Notes: generated by a model from the sequence alone, not told the origin. 64,000 nucleotides of DNA from Cristatella mucedo (GCA_009760855.2 WPIO01000017.1:372001-436000); one strand, 5' to 3'; numbered from the stretch's first letter, positions 33,756 through 45,239 are shown. Translations and numbers: made by a program.

Positions 33756-34889
33756 CTACTCCCTACCTACTCGAAAGCCACGTGAATTTGTCAGCAACTT
33801 TAATGCGCATAAGCTCTCCGTTCGCTCCGTCTTTTGTTACACGTTCTCGTACTACTCTTACTTGCGGGGCTGTGGGATTTACTCTTGCTAAACGCGTGCG
33901 AGCTTGCTGGAGTCGGCTAAACGTACGGCTCGTCTAAACTCCACGATGCCCGAGTTGGACCGACGCAGCCCAACTTGTCCGGCCCAGGGGGTTTTCGTCC
34001 ATAGTATTCGCCCCTAAAGAGCTCAGGAATTGCTCGCTGGAGCCCTCGGTCCACTGTGGTCTCTGGATAGTGTAGATCGCATGTTTCTAGTACCGGACCA
34101 GCAAGCTACTGCAGCCGCCAGAAGCCGTCTGCAATGGGTGTATCGCTGCTATCTCATGACAAGAGCAGTGTCTACAGCGACAACAACACGGTCCGGCCTT
34201 TTTGCGACTGCGTTTGTCATTTGGCTTATCCGTCTCGTTAATGAGCTTCTGACTCGCATACACCCATCCTTGGGCGTTTGCGAGGAATACTCGCACGCGA
34301 TAGGGCGCGGCAGGGAGGTGAGGGGGCGTATGTAGAGGGAGGCAGGGCCTACCACTGCGAGATGCTCCAAACGCCACGTGGTCTCCCCCATACGCCCCTC
34401 GCAGCCTGGTAGGTCAAGGTTGACGTTCCTGTCTGGCGGTGCCTTGGGTTTGCCGCTGCTCGTGCCGTCCAGCTGGATTGGTGAAGACCAGCAGTATTTA
34501 TTGTAAAAGCCAGGCGTCTCGTCGACGGTGTGACGTCACGCAGGCGCTTCGCGGAATCGGTTTATGCTGCCCGGGAAAACCTGTGAGCGCTGACGTTCGT
34601 GGACGGTTGACGGCTCTTACCGTGGAAGCATCCAATCTGTAAGAATTTCTTTCTGAACTTTGCTGTCTGCTTGGCCTTGGTCGCCGTGTCGTTGAAGGGC
34701 GCCGATAGATGCCGACTCGAAATCGTGGCGGCGTCTTGTCGGCGTGACTTGCACGTCCACCTTTCGCCCCTGGTAGCAGCGTACGCCTGTAGTCAGTCGT
34801 AGCCTAAGCGCCCGGGTCTAACAAGCGAAAGTCGTTTTAGCATCTTAAGGGCAGCCGTTTTGGGCTCAGTCGCTTTCGCTGTGGAGCCC
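33756..34889. other. CpG-rich, promoter-like region
   Basis: CpG-dense from about 33900 to 34800, with a perfect CRE at 34531-34538 and a candidate donor GTAAGA at about 34638. It could be a promoter for a plus-strand transcript such as the 34890 ORF or the phosphatase gene 6 kb downstream. No TATA box is obvious. Confidence 0.35.
34531..34538. promoter_or_regulatory. Perfect CRE in a CpG-rich region
   Basis: TGACGTCA in context GGTGTGACGTCACGCAGG. CREs in CpG-rich promoters are the typical functional sites in vertebrates; promoter status here is inference. Confidence 0.4.
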
Positions 34890-35045
34890 ATGGTGAAACT
34901 TAGTGTATCGTCGTCCATGGGCAGCTCGTCTGTTTCTGAACGCGAGCTGTGCAGCCTGCTAAGTACTCGAGTGACGGCATTCTGTCTAAAGTATTTAGCT
35001 GAATCGAGCTCTTTTATCCTGGCATATATTCTTCAGAAGCAGTAG
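34890..35045 (+). CDS. Possible small ORF, 51 aa, unrecognised
   Basis: ATG at 34890 and TAG at 35043-35045. The peptide is MVKLSVSSSMGSSSVSEREL followed by a helical CSLLSTRVTAFCLKYLAESS SFILAYILQKQ. Ser-rich N-terminus, amphipathic or hydrophobic C-terminal helix, directly downstream of a CpG-rich block. The ATG context is poor (C at -3). It may be a genuine small protein, one exon, or chance. Confidence 0.25.
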   Translation: MVKLSVSSSMGSSSVSERELCSLLSTRVTAFCLKYLAESSSFILAYILQKQ

Positions 35046-35874
35046 CAAGGTGCATGTTCGTACTAAACCTTGGTAGATTTTTTGTGTTGGTTGTCTCGCA
35101 TGGCAGTAATCGCTTTTTGTACCCGCATGAGCTCTAGCGATATGTAAGCCATAGCAGTTCATTTTGGATTCGACTTTAATGGATGCGGCGTAGTGTCCGT
35201 GCGTTATGAGTAGCTTATTTTAGTTTAGCTATTTGTTCAAAGCCTACTGTTTAGCTCCCGAATTTGAAAGCCATATTTAGCCCCTTGGTCTTAGCCCGAG
35301 GGAAAGGTGCGCTCGAACTTCACAACCCAGTTCGTGGATTTACGTCGTGAAACTAGCGATTCTTTCTTACCCACTGCCTGCGGTGTGTTAGCCCTCAACG
35401 CTCGTCTGCTGCTAGATAAATGAGGCTTTTAAATCAGCTAGGCTTAACTTTACCAGTGCGATATATCTCCGTCTGGTAATGAAGCTGTTTCGACTAAGTG
35501 ATTGCTATATCGGAGAATTTTCTGTGGTGCTGTGCATGCTTGAGTTGCCTTTGGTGCATTGGAGTAGTGTGCATCTCAAATGCCAATGAAAAATACGAAG
35601 GCTTGCTGAAATAAGAGGACGGCTGATCCATTATGCTTTAAATAAGTAGCAGTGGTAAACGGTTAGAAAGAAACATGTCTGAGTCTGTAGCAGGAGAACT
35701 TGCATGCATTGATATTGAGCTAGCAACGTGTGTAAAAGTGAGCTGTGTAGTCGTGAACCTCCACAGTGAAGTGCCAGCATTGTCTAAGTAGAAAAGGGCA
35801 GGTAGTGTATTGCCCTGAGGACGAGAGGGAACGGGCAGGCTGACAGTCAGTGGTGGACCTGTTATGTAATGTAA
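35046..35874. other. No gene recognised
   Basis: AT-rich, no frame of note; a TGTAATG trimer repeat lies at about 35861-35881. Confidence 0.45.
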
Positions 35875-36650
35875 TGTAATGTCAGCTCCTCAGTCGAATC
35901 TGCCTACTTTCAGCTACATAACATTGCTAAAATTCGGGCTTGTGTAGATAAGGATACCACGTCCAAATTTGTCCATGCATTCGTGACATCTCGTCTCGAC
36001 TTCTGCAACTCACTGCTTACTGGCCTCCCAGCATGTGCGATTGCAGCTGGTGCAAAACTCAGCAGCTAGGCTTGACTGTCGTGAGCATCGAAGTTGCCAC
36101 GTTACACCACTTCTCGCCGACCTGCACTGGCTACCAGTCAAGCAATGGATTGACTTCAAGGTTTTGTTGCTCACTTTGAGGTCACTTCATTCTTTGGCTC
36201 CAGCCTATCTGTCAGATATACTCCCCCATCAGGCCAAGTATCGTACCACCCGCTTTTTGTAATCCAACAGTCTACAAATACCTCGTACAAACCTCAAATC
36301 CTTAGGAGACCATGCATTTAGTTCGTATGCTCCCAAAGCCTGGAACTCCCTCCCGACCTGCGTCAGAACATCCCCTGACCTGACCACATTTAAAAGGAAC
36401 TTTGAAACGCACCTATTTAGGACAGCATTTAGTGGGTCCCTGTGATTCGTCCTTCACCTGCTCATGCATGCTGACACTGTGCATGCTGCCACTAACCATG
36501 TTATTCATTTTGCTTGTTTATCAAGCATGATTTTACTCACCATTCAATTGCATTTCCCTTTGCAGCAAATGTAAAGCCCCTAGAGAGAGATTGAGTTCTC
36601 CGAGGACGCTTTATCAAGCGCATTACCATTATTATTATTATTATTACTGT
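35875..36650 (+). mobile_element. LINE family 1, 5'-truncated copy
   Basis: From QLHNIAKIRACVDKDTTS-like sequence through ADLHWLPVKQWIDFKVLLL, PAYLSDILPHQAKYRTTRFL, the 3' hairpin (AAAGCCCCTAGAGAGAGATT ... GAGGACGCTTTATC) and ATT repeats. A small deletion near 36040 breaks the frame. Confidence 0.9.
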
Positions 36651-37369
36651 AAGCATGTATTCGTTCAGCTCGGAACTTCAAATTTCCCTTTAAGATGAGT
36701 GGTTGCAATTCCGCAGGGAACTGCTAAGTTTTATGGAAAACAAAAGGACGGTCGACCAGAGGCCGTCGACATGCAATGTGCTGAAAAAATGAATACTTTG
36801 GCTTACTTAACGGAAGTTTCACTTGCGAGGCCTCATAGCAACCGGCACCGAGTGCCTTCACAATAGCCTGTAGTGCTTGATCGACGAATGACTTGTATCT
36901 ACTACACAAGACTGGAGTCCTTATCTCCAGCATGGACCATGGACCACGGAAGGTTGCATACAGAAAAGTTGTGTATGCCTGCTTCAAGTTTTCTAGAAGT
37001 GTGATGGATGCAATTTAAAAATGTTTTGGTTTGAAAGTGATCGAAAGTTGCACAGCACCAGCTCTTACCAATAGTTTATAGCAGTTGCTTCTCGAGCTTC
37101 TTTACAAGAGATGCACCTCATTCGATCATGCAGCATCCACCAAGTTCAAACCGTGGCTACTAGACATAGCTTTCGTTCGTAAGTAGCTTGTCAGGAATGG
37201 CTCTCGTACCAAGGAAAATGCAGGGTGCCAGAACCAGGGTTGTGAGGATATCAATATTTAATGAATAAACGAGATCATTATTTAAATCGATTAAGCAAAA
37301 TGTGTGCTCCATCGCAAAATGTTAATTACGATCTTGATAATAATACTAATTATAACATTAAAAATATTG
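36651..37369. other. No gene recognised
   Basis: Minus frame 36987-36724 has no known motif. Confidence 0.4.
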
Positions 37370-38335
37370 TTTAGCACCCGAAGAGAACTACATCTAAAAA
37401 GAACTAAAGCAGTCGAGCCTGCCTACTTTCACCTAGGTAACAATGAAAAAATTCGAGCTTGCTTTAATAAGGATCATAATAAGGATCATAATTATGGTGC
37501 AAGAATTTGTGACAACCTGTATAGACTTCCTTAAATCTCAATTTACAGGTCTTCCTACCCATGCAATAAGGCACTTGTAGCTGATGCACAACTCAGTGGC
37601 TAGGCTTATCTACCATAGACGTCGATAACCATATTAACCACTGCTCACCAATCCTCACTGGCTGCCTATCAATTAGCATAACGAGTTTAAGATTCTGTGG
37701 CTAATCTGTAGGTCCTTCTGTTCTCTTGCCTCGGCCTATCTATCTGAATCGTGTCAGCAACTGCTCTTCTGACTCTTCATAACTCTTATGCCCCAATCGA
37801 TCCTAAAATCTCCCGGAGTCTGTGCCCCTTGGTCGTGTTCTCTCAGAGCTTGGAACTTGCTACCGACTGACATCTCGCCATCTCCAGACTTAACTGCATT
37901 CAAAAGGAAGCTGCAGAACTACCTGTTTCTCAAGTCTTTGATGTGTCCGAGAGCATTGTCCCGAGTGCTTGTTCAATATGAAGTTGCACGCACGATGAAT
38001 AAGGGCCAAAAGCGATTTGCTTTTCTCAAGCTCCCCTGCGAACTTGTCTTTTTACTGAGTGCCTTGACTGCTCACCTATGTATGTTTTAGGCCTTGTTGC
38101 TAACCGAGGGGGTCTTACTAATTTGAAGCCCCGAGTGCCTTCTTGCTTGCTTATGTAGAGTCGTCTAGTTATTATAGTTAGATGCTTTTGCTTGCTTGCC
38201 TGTGCAGCATACCTTCCTTATCATTAACTCTTAGCTATTGCTCTCAGATATCAGTTGTAAAGTGCCTGCCGAGAGATTCAGTTCTCACAGGATGCTATAA
38301 CAAAAGACCCATCATTATTTTTGTTATTATAACTA
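37370..38335 (+). mobile_element. Degenerate LINE copy related to family 1
   Basis: Contains EPAYFHLGNNEKIRACFNKD, RAWNLLPTDISPSPDLTAFK and RKLQNYLFLKSL-like segments. Tail AAAGTGCCTGCCGAGAGATT CAGTTCTCACAGGATGCTAT. Confidence 0.8.
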
Positions 38336-38517
38336 TCTTGCTGCACACTTTGCGCTAGCCACTTGGCCTCCGGCATCTTGTTTGTGCACTATGGGCCGTA
38401 AAACTTTCCTGTCAGTTATTACTAAACAGGAGCGATTCTGATTCAACCCACAATACTACGACTAAAGAAAGCCATCCTTCAAAATATCATGTTGCTATAA
38501 GCCTCTTAAAAAATTAG

Positions 38518-38613
38518 TAGCTGATTTAACAGCCTCTTTGTATAGCGACAAAAGAGCCTTTATGGCTATCACCACCGCTTGCAGTGGCGATAAAGGATCG
38601 CCCACCGCAGGAT
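38518..38613 (-). mobile_element. SINE-B, truncated, in the left arm
   Basis: Reverse complement of the SINE-B 3' domain (AGCTGATTTAACAGCCTCTT ... CGCCCACCGCAGGA). The tRNA-like head is absent. Confidence 0.85.
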
Positions 38614-38767
38614 TAGAGAAAGAAGCATGCTATTTGATTAATATTAAGCACGTGCTAACCTTTGCATTCCCTGGTGGCACGGCAGCAGCTGAATTCTAGA
38701 GTATCTCCAAAAACCACTAAAAGATGTAAAGATTCGTCAGTGAATAACTGGCCCCTACTACAGTGGT

Positions 38768-38933
38768 GAGCCGTAATGGCTCACTAGGTAAGGCGGTTGC
38801 TTTTCACGACCTCGGGGCCGAGGTCGTGAGTTCGAATCCTGCGGTGGGCGATCCTTTATCGCCACTGCAAGCGGTGGTGATAGCCGTAAAGGCTCTTTTG
38901 TCGCTATACAAATAGAGGCTGTTAAATCAGCTA
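38768..38933 (+). mobile_element. SINE-B, full-length, with tRNA-like head
   Basis: Head GCCGTAATGGCTCACTAGGT AAGGCGGTTG carries box A. TTCACGACCTCGG...CCGAGGTCGTGA forms a strong stem, and AGTTCGAATCC is the B box. The body is GCGATCCTTTATCGCCACTG CAAGCGGTGGTGATAGCC and the end is GAGGCTGTTAAATCAGCT. Not called a tRNA gene because no acceptor stem closes. Confidence 0.9.
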
Positions 38934-39093
38934 CTAATTTTTTAAGAGGCTTATAGCAACATGATATTTTGAAGGATGGCTTTCTTTGAGTCGTAGTATT
39001 GTGGGTTGAATCAGAATCGCTCCTGTTTGGTTATAACTGACAGGAAAGTGTTACGGCTCATAGTGCACAAACAAGATGCCGGAGGCCAAGTGG

Positions 39094-39555
39094 TTAGTTT
39101 AGCTATGTGTGGATATCGAGGACCCTACTTCTATTTGAGGGGGGTTATAGATGAATCAGTGTTATGATTGTCTGGTGCATAGGTGTCTCCCAGGCTTGTC
39201 TGCATTTGCGATGTAACTTCTAGACCACTATTTCATGTTCAAGTACATTATTATTATGTGAACAGTGGCATTTGCTTATTTCTTTTAAGTCAAGTTCGTC
39301 TTCCTTTAAAGATGTAACGTGGATAATGTATTTTCAGCTGTCTTGTATATTTGTGGGTAGTTATTGGAACCCACAGACTAGTGAGAATGGTGGGAACTTG
39401 CACCCCGTAACGACTTTAGCTAGGAAACTCGACATATTTAACCTGAATTGGGTTGTTGCTTCTTGGTATGTTTGGTCTTGTTCATGCTTAGCTTTCGAGA
39501 GGAGTAGCGATGGGAATTGCCTGATACGGTCCTTTATTGTTTAAATAGGAATAAG
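39094..39555. other. No gene recognised
   Basis: A 90-codon open frame at 39272-39544 has no known motif. Confidence 0.4.
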
Positions 39556-40420
39556 AATAATATTAATAAAAATAATGATTTAGCATTTATATTTTTCTAA
39601 GCACTTAAGATATACTGAGCGGTATGCATATCAACTGATTAGTGATAAATAAACAATATTTTAGCATGGAAAAGCAAGTAAGGGACAGTACACATGGAAG
39701 GGTCGAATGGTGCGAGGAGCCGGTACGTTTTTAGCTTCCATCTAATGTCGTCAAGTCGGAGGAAGTCGTGATGCCCATTGGTAGTTGGTCCCACACTCTG
39801 GAATCATATTAATTGAAGGCACGGTCTCCAAAAGGATCCGAGTTTGGCTACAGGCTTAGTTTAACGACCCGAGCAAAATGAATGTATGCTAAGATGAGAA
39901 GCCTAGGAGCAATTACTACAGATATGTGCAAAAGAGCAAAAGAATGAAGTGACCTATAATTGAATAACAGGACCTTGAAGTCGATACGTTGCTATATTGG
40001 AGTGACTGCAGGTCTGTGAGAAGTTTAAATGTGGCAGTTGTGACATTCACAAGAGAGAAGTCTAGCTGCTGAGTTCTGCACATCTGTAAGTGTCTTATTG
40101 CACCGGCCAGGAGACCTGACAATAGTGAACTACATTAATGAAGATGGCACGTCACACACGCATGGACCAGCTTGGCTCTGGTATCCTTATCTAAGCAAGC
40201 CCATATTTTGCTATACTACTTAGGCGAAAGTTGGCAGACTTGACCGTGGAGTGTGTGTGGTAATCTACCTCTTGGTAAAAAAAATTCGGTACATTGGCTA
40301 CTTGGAATGTGCTGGTCGAGCTCATGTGAGGGTTAGGCTTTTCCATTTCTGAATGAGACTAGGTTTCCCCGTGGCTATTAAATTGGTTATTCAAATCGAG
40401 AAAGTTGTTTGGCATTCTAT
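39556..40420 (-). mobile_element. Degenerate LINE family 1-like copy
   Basis: Left edge AATAATATTAATAAAAATAA and a decayed hairpin complement. Complements of LRSLQYSNVS-, AGAIRHLQM- and DKDTRAKLVHA-like segments follow to about 40200. Confidence 0.75.
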
Positions 40421-40917
40421 TGAGAATTTTTTTTATATGCACTTAAAGCTTGGAGGCCTGGTTTAGCGTTCATTAAATGGCAGCATATGAAATCGTCAGA
40501 TTTGAATCGTGTAACTTGTCTCATTGTGGTCAGAATAGCACTGCCATTATATATGTCTGTGCACAGTCTGCTCTTTTCTTGCTTGATAAGGGTGCACCGG
40601 ACATAATATAACAAGCTCTTCAAAAGCCTGGATTCTGGGCGTTTAAGGAGAAACCAGCTACATTATTCGTATTTTTTTGGCAAGAGAATGAGTTGGTAGT
40701 GTTATCTATATGTACAGGGCGAGTCACATCATGCGACAAGAGGCACAGAACAGTCTATTACTTGTTTCCCTTGACAGTATGCCGTAGTTTTAGAGATTAT
40801 CCAAATATTATTCTGTACTTGACCATATATGTTATATGGTTGCACTATCTACGATCTTTGGCTGTCAGAGGTCTCGCGAGCTAGATGTACTCACTTGTTT
40901 TGCTTAACGCGTTATAG
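40421..40917. other. Region upstream of the phosphatase ORF
   Basis: AT-rich. Ends with a credible 3' splice site, TTGTTTTGCTTAACGCGTTATAG (AG at 40916-40917), 13 nt before the ATG. Confidence 0.5.
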
Positions 40918-40930
40918 ACGTTTCAACAAG

Positions 40931-41674
40931 ATGGAATACAGGCCACCTGTCAAGAAGAGGCTATTTGCATTTGATTTTGATGACACTATCGTGGATGAAA
41001 ACAGTGACATTTTCATTAAAAGGCTGGCCCCTGAGGGGAAGTTGCCTGCGGCCATTGAAGCCAGCTACAGTAAAAATGGATGGATTGAGTATATGAACTC
41101 AATCTTCTTGCATTTGCATGCTTGCAACGTGTCACGAGATCAGATGCGATCATGCATCGAAGAAATTCCGTTAACGCATGGAATGTGCACACTCATAACT
41201 GCGCTCACTGCCAACCCCGAAAATGACGTGATTATTATTTCGGATGCCAACCAGACTTTTATTGACTGGATTCTACAGCGTGAAGGTCTTCAAACCAAGA
41301 TTTCGTCTGTCTACACTAACCCTTCGACTTTCACTAGAGAAGGCTATCTTCAGGTCCGGTATTACCACACTCAGAATTGGTGCGAACTGTCTACGGTGAA
41401 CCTATGCAAAGGCCACATTTTGCAGCAGCACATCGATGCGCAACGAGCCACCGGGTGTGAATATTCGTTCGTGGCCTACATCGGTGACGGTACCAATGAC
41501 TACTGTCCAGGAAAGTTGCTCACTGAAAATGACATACTATTTGCAAGGAAAGGTTATAGCTTGCCAAAAGTGATTGCAAAAAACCCAAACTCAATTAGGG
41601 CTTGTGTTTGGGAATGGCAGTCAGGTCATGATATCGCACAACAGCTGGCTAGTTATGGGATTGTATCATTATGA
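40931..41674 (+). CDS. PHOSPHO2: PHOSPHO1/2-family HAD phosphatase, 247 aa (copy 1)
   Basis: Cytosolic HAD-superfamily phosphatase. Characterised relatives act on phosphoethanolamine/phosphocholine (PHOSPHO1) or pyridoxal 5'-phosphate (PHOSPHO2). All catalytic motifs are present: motif I FDFDDT (D15 nucleophile, D17 acid/base, T19), motif II IIISDAN (S104), motif III FARKGY (K207) and motif IV YIGDGTNDYCP (D186, D190). The C-terminal WEWQSGHDIAQQL resembles PHOSPHO2 (W.SG.DI). The usual C..CP.N.CK cysteine cluster is altered to CELSTVNLCKG (C151, C159), losing the middle Cys and Pro. Length matches the family (about 241-267). The start at 40931 is chosen because family proteins begin just before the FDFD motif; the frame is open upstream to 40829 but crosses a likely splice acceptor at 40917. 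Probably one coding exon with a 5'UTR intron. Substrate unproven. Confidence 0.93.
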   Translation: MEYRPPVKKRLFAFDFDDTIVDENSDIFIKRLAPEGKLPAAIEASYSKNGWIEYMNSIFLHLHACNVSRDQMRSCIEEIPLTHGMCTLITALTANPENDVIIISDANQTFIDWILQREGLQTKISSVYTNPSTFTREGYLQVRYYHTQNWCELSTVNLCKGHILQQHIDAQRATGCEYSFVAYIGDGTNDYCPGKLLTENDILFARKGYSLPKVIAKNPNSIRACVWEWQSGHDIAQQLASYGIVSL

Positions 41675-42039
41675 GTCGAGTCCAGGCAGGCTAATGATCT
41701 CTGCATTTGTTATTGTAAGGCAGGGCTTAGAATCCATGCACAATGCTATTACTAAGGCTCTACATTTTGCTGTTCCGTTTCTGACATGTAAACAGTGTTG
41801 TCTAAATTATACATGTATGTAATACATTTTAATGTGTACGTATGTGTTTCGGGTTTTGTCTTTATGAGTACGTATTTATCTTCGACTCACTATATTACGT
41901 CATCATAGGGTTAAGTAGGTGTTACGAAAGAAGAGTTTTCTATCCCACATTCAAGGGTTCAGTAGTTAGTTTAAGGACGTAGACTGACATACAGGACATC
42001 AAGACTTGTACAACCAGATGATCGTCCGGATACACGGCA
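41675..42039. other. 3' flank of phosphatase copy 1
   Basis: No canonical AATAAA close to the stop; AATACA at about 41821. A weak family-2 LINE end (minus) may lie near 41890-41960. Confidence 0.45.
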
Positions 42040-42400
42040 GCACACAATATGGTTTAAGACAGTTGGTGACAGAAGCTTTAGCTCTGCAGGTCCTAGACTG
42101 TAGAACTCCCTTCCACTATTCTTACGCAACGACATCTACTCTCCTACTGCCGACTATGGCACATCTTTTTCAGCGGTCCTGAACTGCTACTTCTATGCTA
42201 CTCACTACCTCAACTGCTCTCCTGACTCTGCTATGCTTCCCACTTTCTCTTTGTTTCGTGAGACGAAGTCTGTTGGCTACCGAATGCGTACCGAAAGCCG
42301 CTTAGGCTGTTAGTGTGCTATACAAAACTCTCCTGCGTAACACCCACATGGTCTTTATGACTTTGTGGAGTTACTGACGGAGATACATGGTTATCCCAGG
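42040..42400 (+). mobile_element. LINE family 2, 3' fragment
   Basis: GACAGAAGCTTTAGCTCTGC AGGTCCTAGACTGTAGAACT (the GDRSFSSAGPRLWNSLP region), then GCGTACCGAAAGCCGCTTAG and AACACCCACATGGTCTTTAT. Confidence 0.9.
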
Positions 42401-42599
42401 ATTCCCGTGCCAAGCTCTTTGATGGTATACTGACGGTCGGTTGGCCTATTGAAAACTCACCGTTGAAACACCCAGCCTTCTTGGTTTCGTAGAGTGCCGT
42501 TAGCTTAGTGACGAAGATGCCATGTATGTTTAGTCTGTGGCTACCTTCCTAAATTGTATCCTTGATCATTTTCGTGTCTTCTTATGACCCTTTGAATAA

Positions 42600-43450
42600 A
42601 TAATAATGCACATAGTAGCACCCTCAAAGAATCTATCCAGACGCTTTATAATTTGCTGCCTATAAATTAGTAGCCAAGTATTAGTGACAAGTAAGGTGTC
42701 AAGATCCAAAAGCAAAAAATGTCATAATTAGGCCAGCAAGGTAATGCAAACGTGCCAACACTCGTGGCCACTGGTTAGTATGACCTCGCACAAGTAGCAT
42801 ATACTGAATCATGCATAGCTGAGGACGAAAAGCATGCAGTAATAAAACAAAAAGCCAAGTTGTCTGCGGCGAAGGGAAAGCTGACCGGAACCGATAGGTC
42901 TTTAGCTGAGACTATTGATGCAAGAGGAAGTGACTGTCACTGGAAGCAAATTGACGACTGTCAGTGAATACTAGCTAAGGCCCGATCCCCGAAATATTTC
43001 TTTTTTTGTGCGATGGACAGCGAGATGGCTAGATACCGAGGGTCTGGTTGTGCGAGAGCACGTGACTGGAGGAGCAGCGAAGTCGGACGGATAAGCTCGT
43101 GCAAGGAAGTGAGAGGTAACCCGTAAGTCAGACTCGTGATTTTGAAATCGGTCTTATGCTTGAAAGTGAGCCAGCGAAGCTCAGACAGAAGCAATGTGAT
43201 GTGACTGCTCCTCCGTTGACGATTGACTTAGTGAGCTGCTGAGTTTCGCACTTTCAATGTCACAAATGCGTGAACTCATAGATGTAGTAGGGAAAGTTGC
43301 AGAGGCGGTATAGGATGGCTTACGCAATTTAAAATAATGATAACAAAAATAAAGTCCTTGGTGTGACCAAGGATGGTCTATAAGTCGGGATGCAAGTCGC
43401 ATATGATGCAGAGATTGGCAGATTTGCTATTTCTAGATATGTTGCTTCAG
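42600..43450 (-). mobile_element. Degenerate LINE fragment
   Basis: Left edge has a tail-like TAGCACCCTCAAAGAATCTA. The minus frame 43194-42961 reads LLSELRWLTFKHKTDFKITS and YLAISLSIAQ-like sequence, matching the LHWLPVKQRIDFKV region. Confidence 0.75.
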
Positions 43451-43499
43451 GTGTACATTTGGTTTAGAGGTGGTTTGTATATCCATTTTTATGCGGAAG

Positions 43500-45235
43500 T
43501 AGTCAGAACTTCTGATGATTGATCTACTGCTGCCCTGCATAACTAACATCATTATTATGTCATTAGCCTCAGGTCATGTCCCAGCACCTTTCAAAAAAGC
43601 TGTAATCAGGCCACTTCTCAAGAAAGCTACACTTGACCAAGAAAACTTGAGCAACTACCGCCCAGTTTTCCTTCTACCATTCCTATCAAAGACACTCGAA
43701 CGGGTCGTGGCGGACCAGCTGAACTCGTATATCGAAACCTCACACCTTGCTAGTAAGTTCCAGTCTGGCTTTAGAGCTAATCACTCCTCAGAGTCAGCAT
43801 TGCTTCGGGTATACAACGACCTACTTAGGAATGCAGACATGGGTAGAGTGTCTCTGCTTGTTTTGCTCGATCTTTCGGCAGCTTTTGATACCATCGATCA
43901 CAAAGTTCTTCTAGAGCGCCTCTCATCTCGCTTGGGCATCACTGGCGCTGCTCGGCAGTGGTTCAGGTCCTATCTCAGTGGGAGACTCCGGAGTATTGAC
44001 GTGAATGGACAAAGATCATCTGAAGTACCTCTGAAATATGGAGTACCTCAGGGCTCCGTGCTAGGTCCGGTTCTTTTCACGGTTTATACTCTCCCTCTTG
44101 CTGATGTGATTGCCAAGCACAATCTAGGCATTCACTTCTATGCGGATGACACTCAGTTGTACCTTTGCTTTGATCCCTCCCAGCCTTCGAGCACCTCAAA
44201 TTCTCTAAACTCACTAGCTGCATGCATTGATGACATCGGCACATGGATGGCAGCAAATTTTCTAAAACTAAACGATAATAAAACTAACTTACTAGTTATG
44301 GGCAACCCAGTGTGATTCAGAGATTGGACAGGCTGACTCTCAAAATTGGCTCTGCCAGCATATCTCCAGTGGAATCAGCTCGAAATCTAGGTGTCATATT
44401 CTAAAGCGACCTCTCGTTAGATGACCATATCAGCTCCACAGTCAAATCCGCCTATTTTCAGCTTCATAACATTGTTAAAACTCGGGCTTGTTTAGATAAA
44501 GATACCACGTCTAAGGTGGTCCATGCATTCGTGACATCTCGTCTCGACTTCTGCAACTCACTGCTTACTGGCCTACCAGCATGTGCGATCAGGCGATTGC
44601 AGCTTGTGCAAAACTCGGCAGCTAGACTTGTCTGCCGTGAGCGTCGCAGTTGCCACATTACTCCACTTCTCGCCGACCTGCACTGGCTACCAGTCAAGCA
44701 ACGGATTGACTTCAAGGTTTTGTCGCTCACTTTTAGGTCCCTTCATTCTATGGCTCCAGCCTATCTGTCAGATATACTACCCCATCAGGCCAAGCATCGT
44801 ACCACCCGCTTTTCGGAATCCAACAGTCTACAAATACCTCGTACAAACCTTAAATCCTTTGAAGACCGTGCATTTAGTTCGTATGCTCCCAAAGCCTGGA
44901 ACTACCTCCCGACCTGAGTCAGAACATCCCCTGACCTGACCATATTTAAAAGGAACCTAAAAACACCCCTATTTAGGACAGCATTTAGTGGGTCCCTGTG
45001 ATTCGTCCTTCACGTGCTTATGCGTGCTGACACTGTGCATGCTGCCACTAACCACATTTGCATGCCGACCCTGTGCATGTCACCCCTAACCATATCATTC
45101 ATTTCGTTTGTTTTTCAAGCATGATTTTACTTACCATTCAATTGCATTTCACTTTACAGCAAATGTAAAGCGCCTAGAGAGAGATTAAGTTCTCTGAGGG
45201 CGCTTTATCAAGTGAATTATTATCATTATTATTAT
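43500..45235 (+). mobile_element. LINE family 1 (CR1/L2 group), best RT copy in the window
   Basis: Open frame 43515-44315 (266 codons) has ordered non-LTR RT motifs: [38 protein letters not shown], motif [14 protein letters not shown], motif [14 protein letters not shown] and motif [12 protein letters not shown]. The apurinic endonuclease domain and ORF1 are missing (5'-truncated). It is dead: a 1-bp deletion near 44310 (GGCAACCCAG versus GGCAAACCCAG at 5970) shifts the frame. CAA to TAA occurs at about 44403 and TGC to TGA at about 44917. The 3' end has the hairpin and ATT repeats. Comparison with 5788-6906 reconstructs where each break lies. Confidence 0.95.
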
Positions 45236-45239
45236 TAAT

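Larger units (their letters stand above)
38359..39093. repeat. Large inverted repeat (about 255-bp arms, 221-bp spacer)
   Basis: Left arm 38359-38613 is the near-perfect reverse complement of right arm 38835-39093: CCACTTGGCCTCCGGCATCT TGTTTGTGCACTATG at the far left pairs with the far right, and CGCCCACCGCAGGATT pairs with AATCCTGCGGTGGGCG at the inner edge. About a dozen mismatches are visible. The inner part of each arm is SINE-B body and the outer part is non-SINE flank, so the event duplicated flank plus SINE in inverted orientation. A transcript would form a long hairpin. Confidence 0.95.

Noticed and set aside
38768..38850. tRNA gene
   Set aside because: Box A and B are present but there is no acceptor-stem pairing or proper anticodon arm, and the sequence recurs as a SINE head at 57300, 51000 and 62378. 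The SINE-A heads were rejected for the same reason.
40829..40930. Upstream in-frame extension of phosphatase copy 1
   Set aside because: The extension crosses a likely 3' splice site (40916-40917) and has no family similarity; relatives start next to the FDFD motif.
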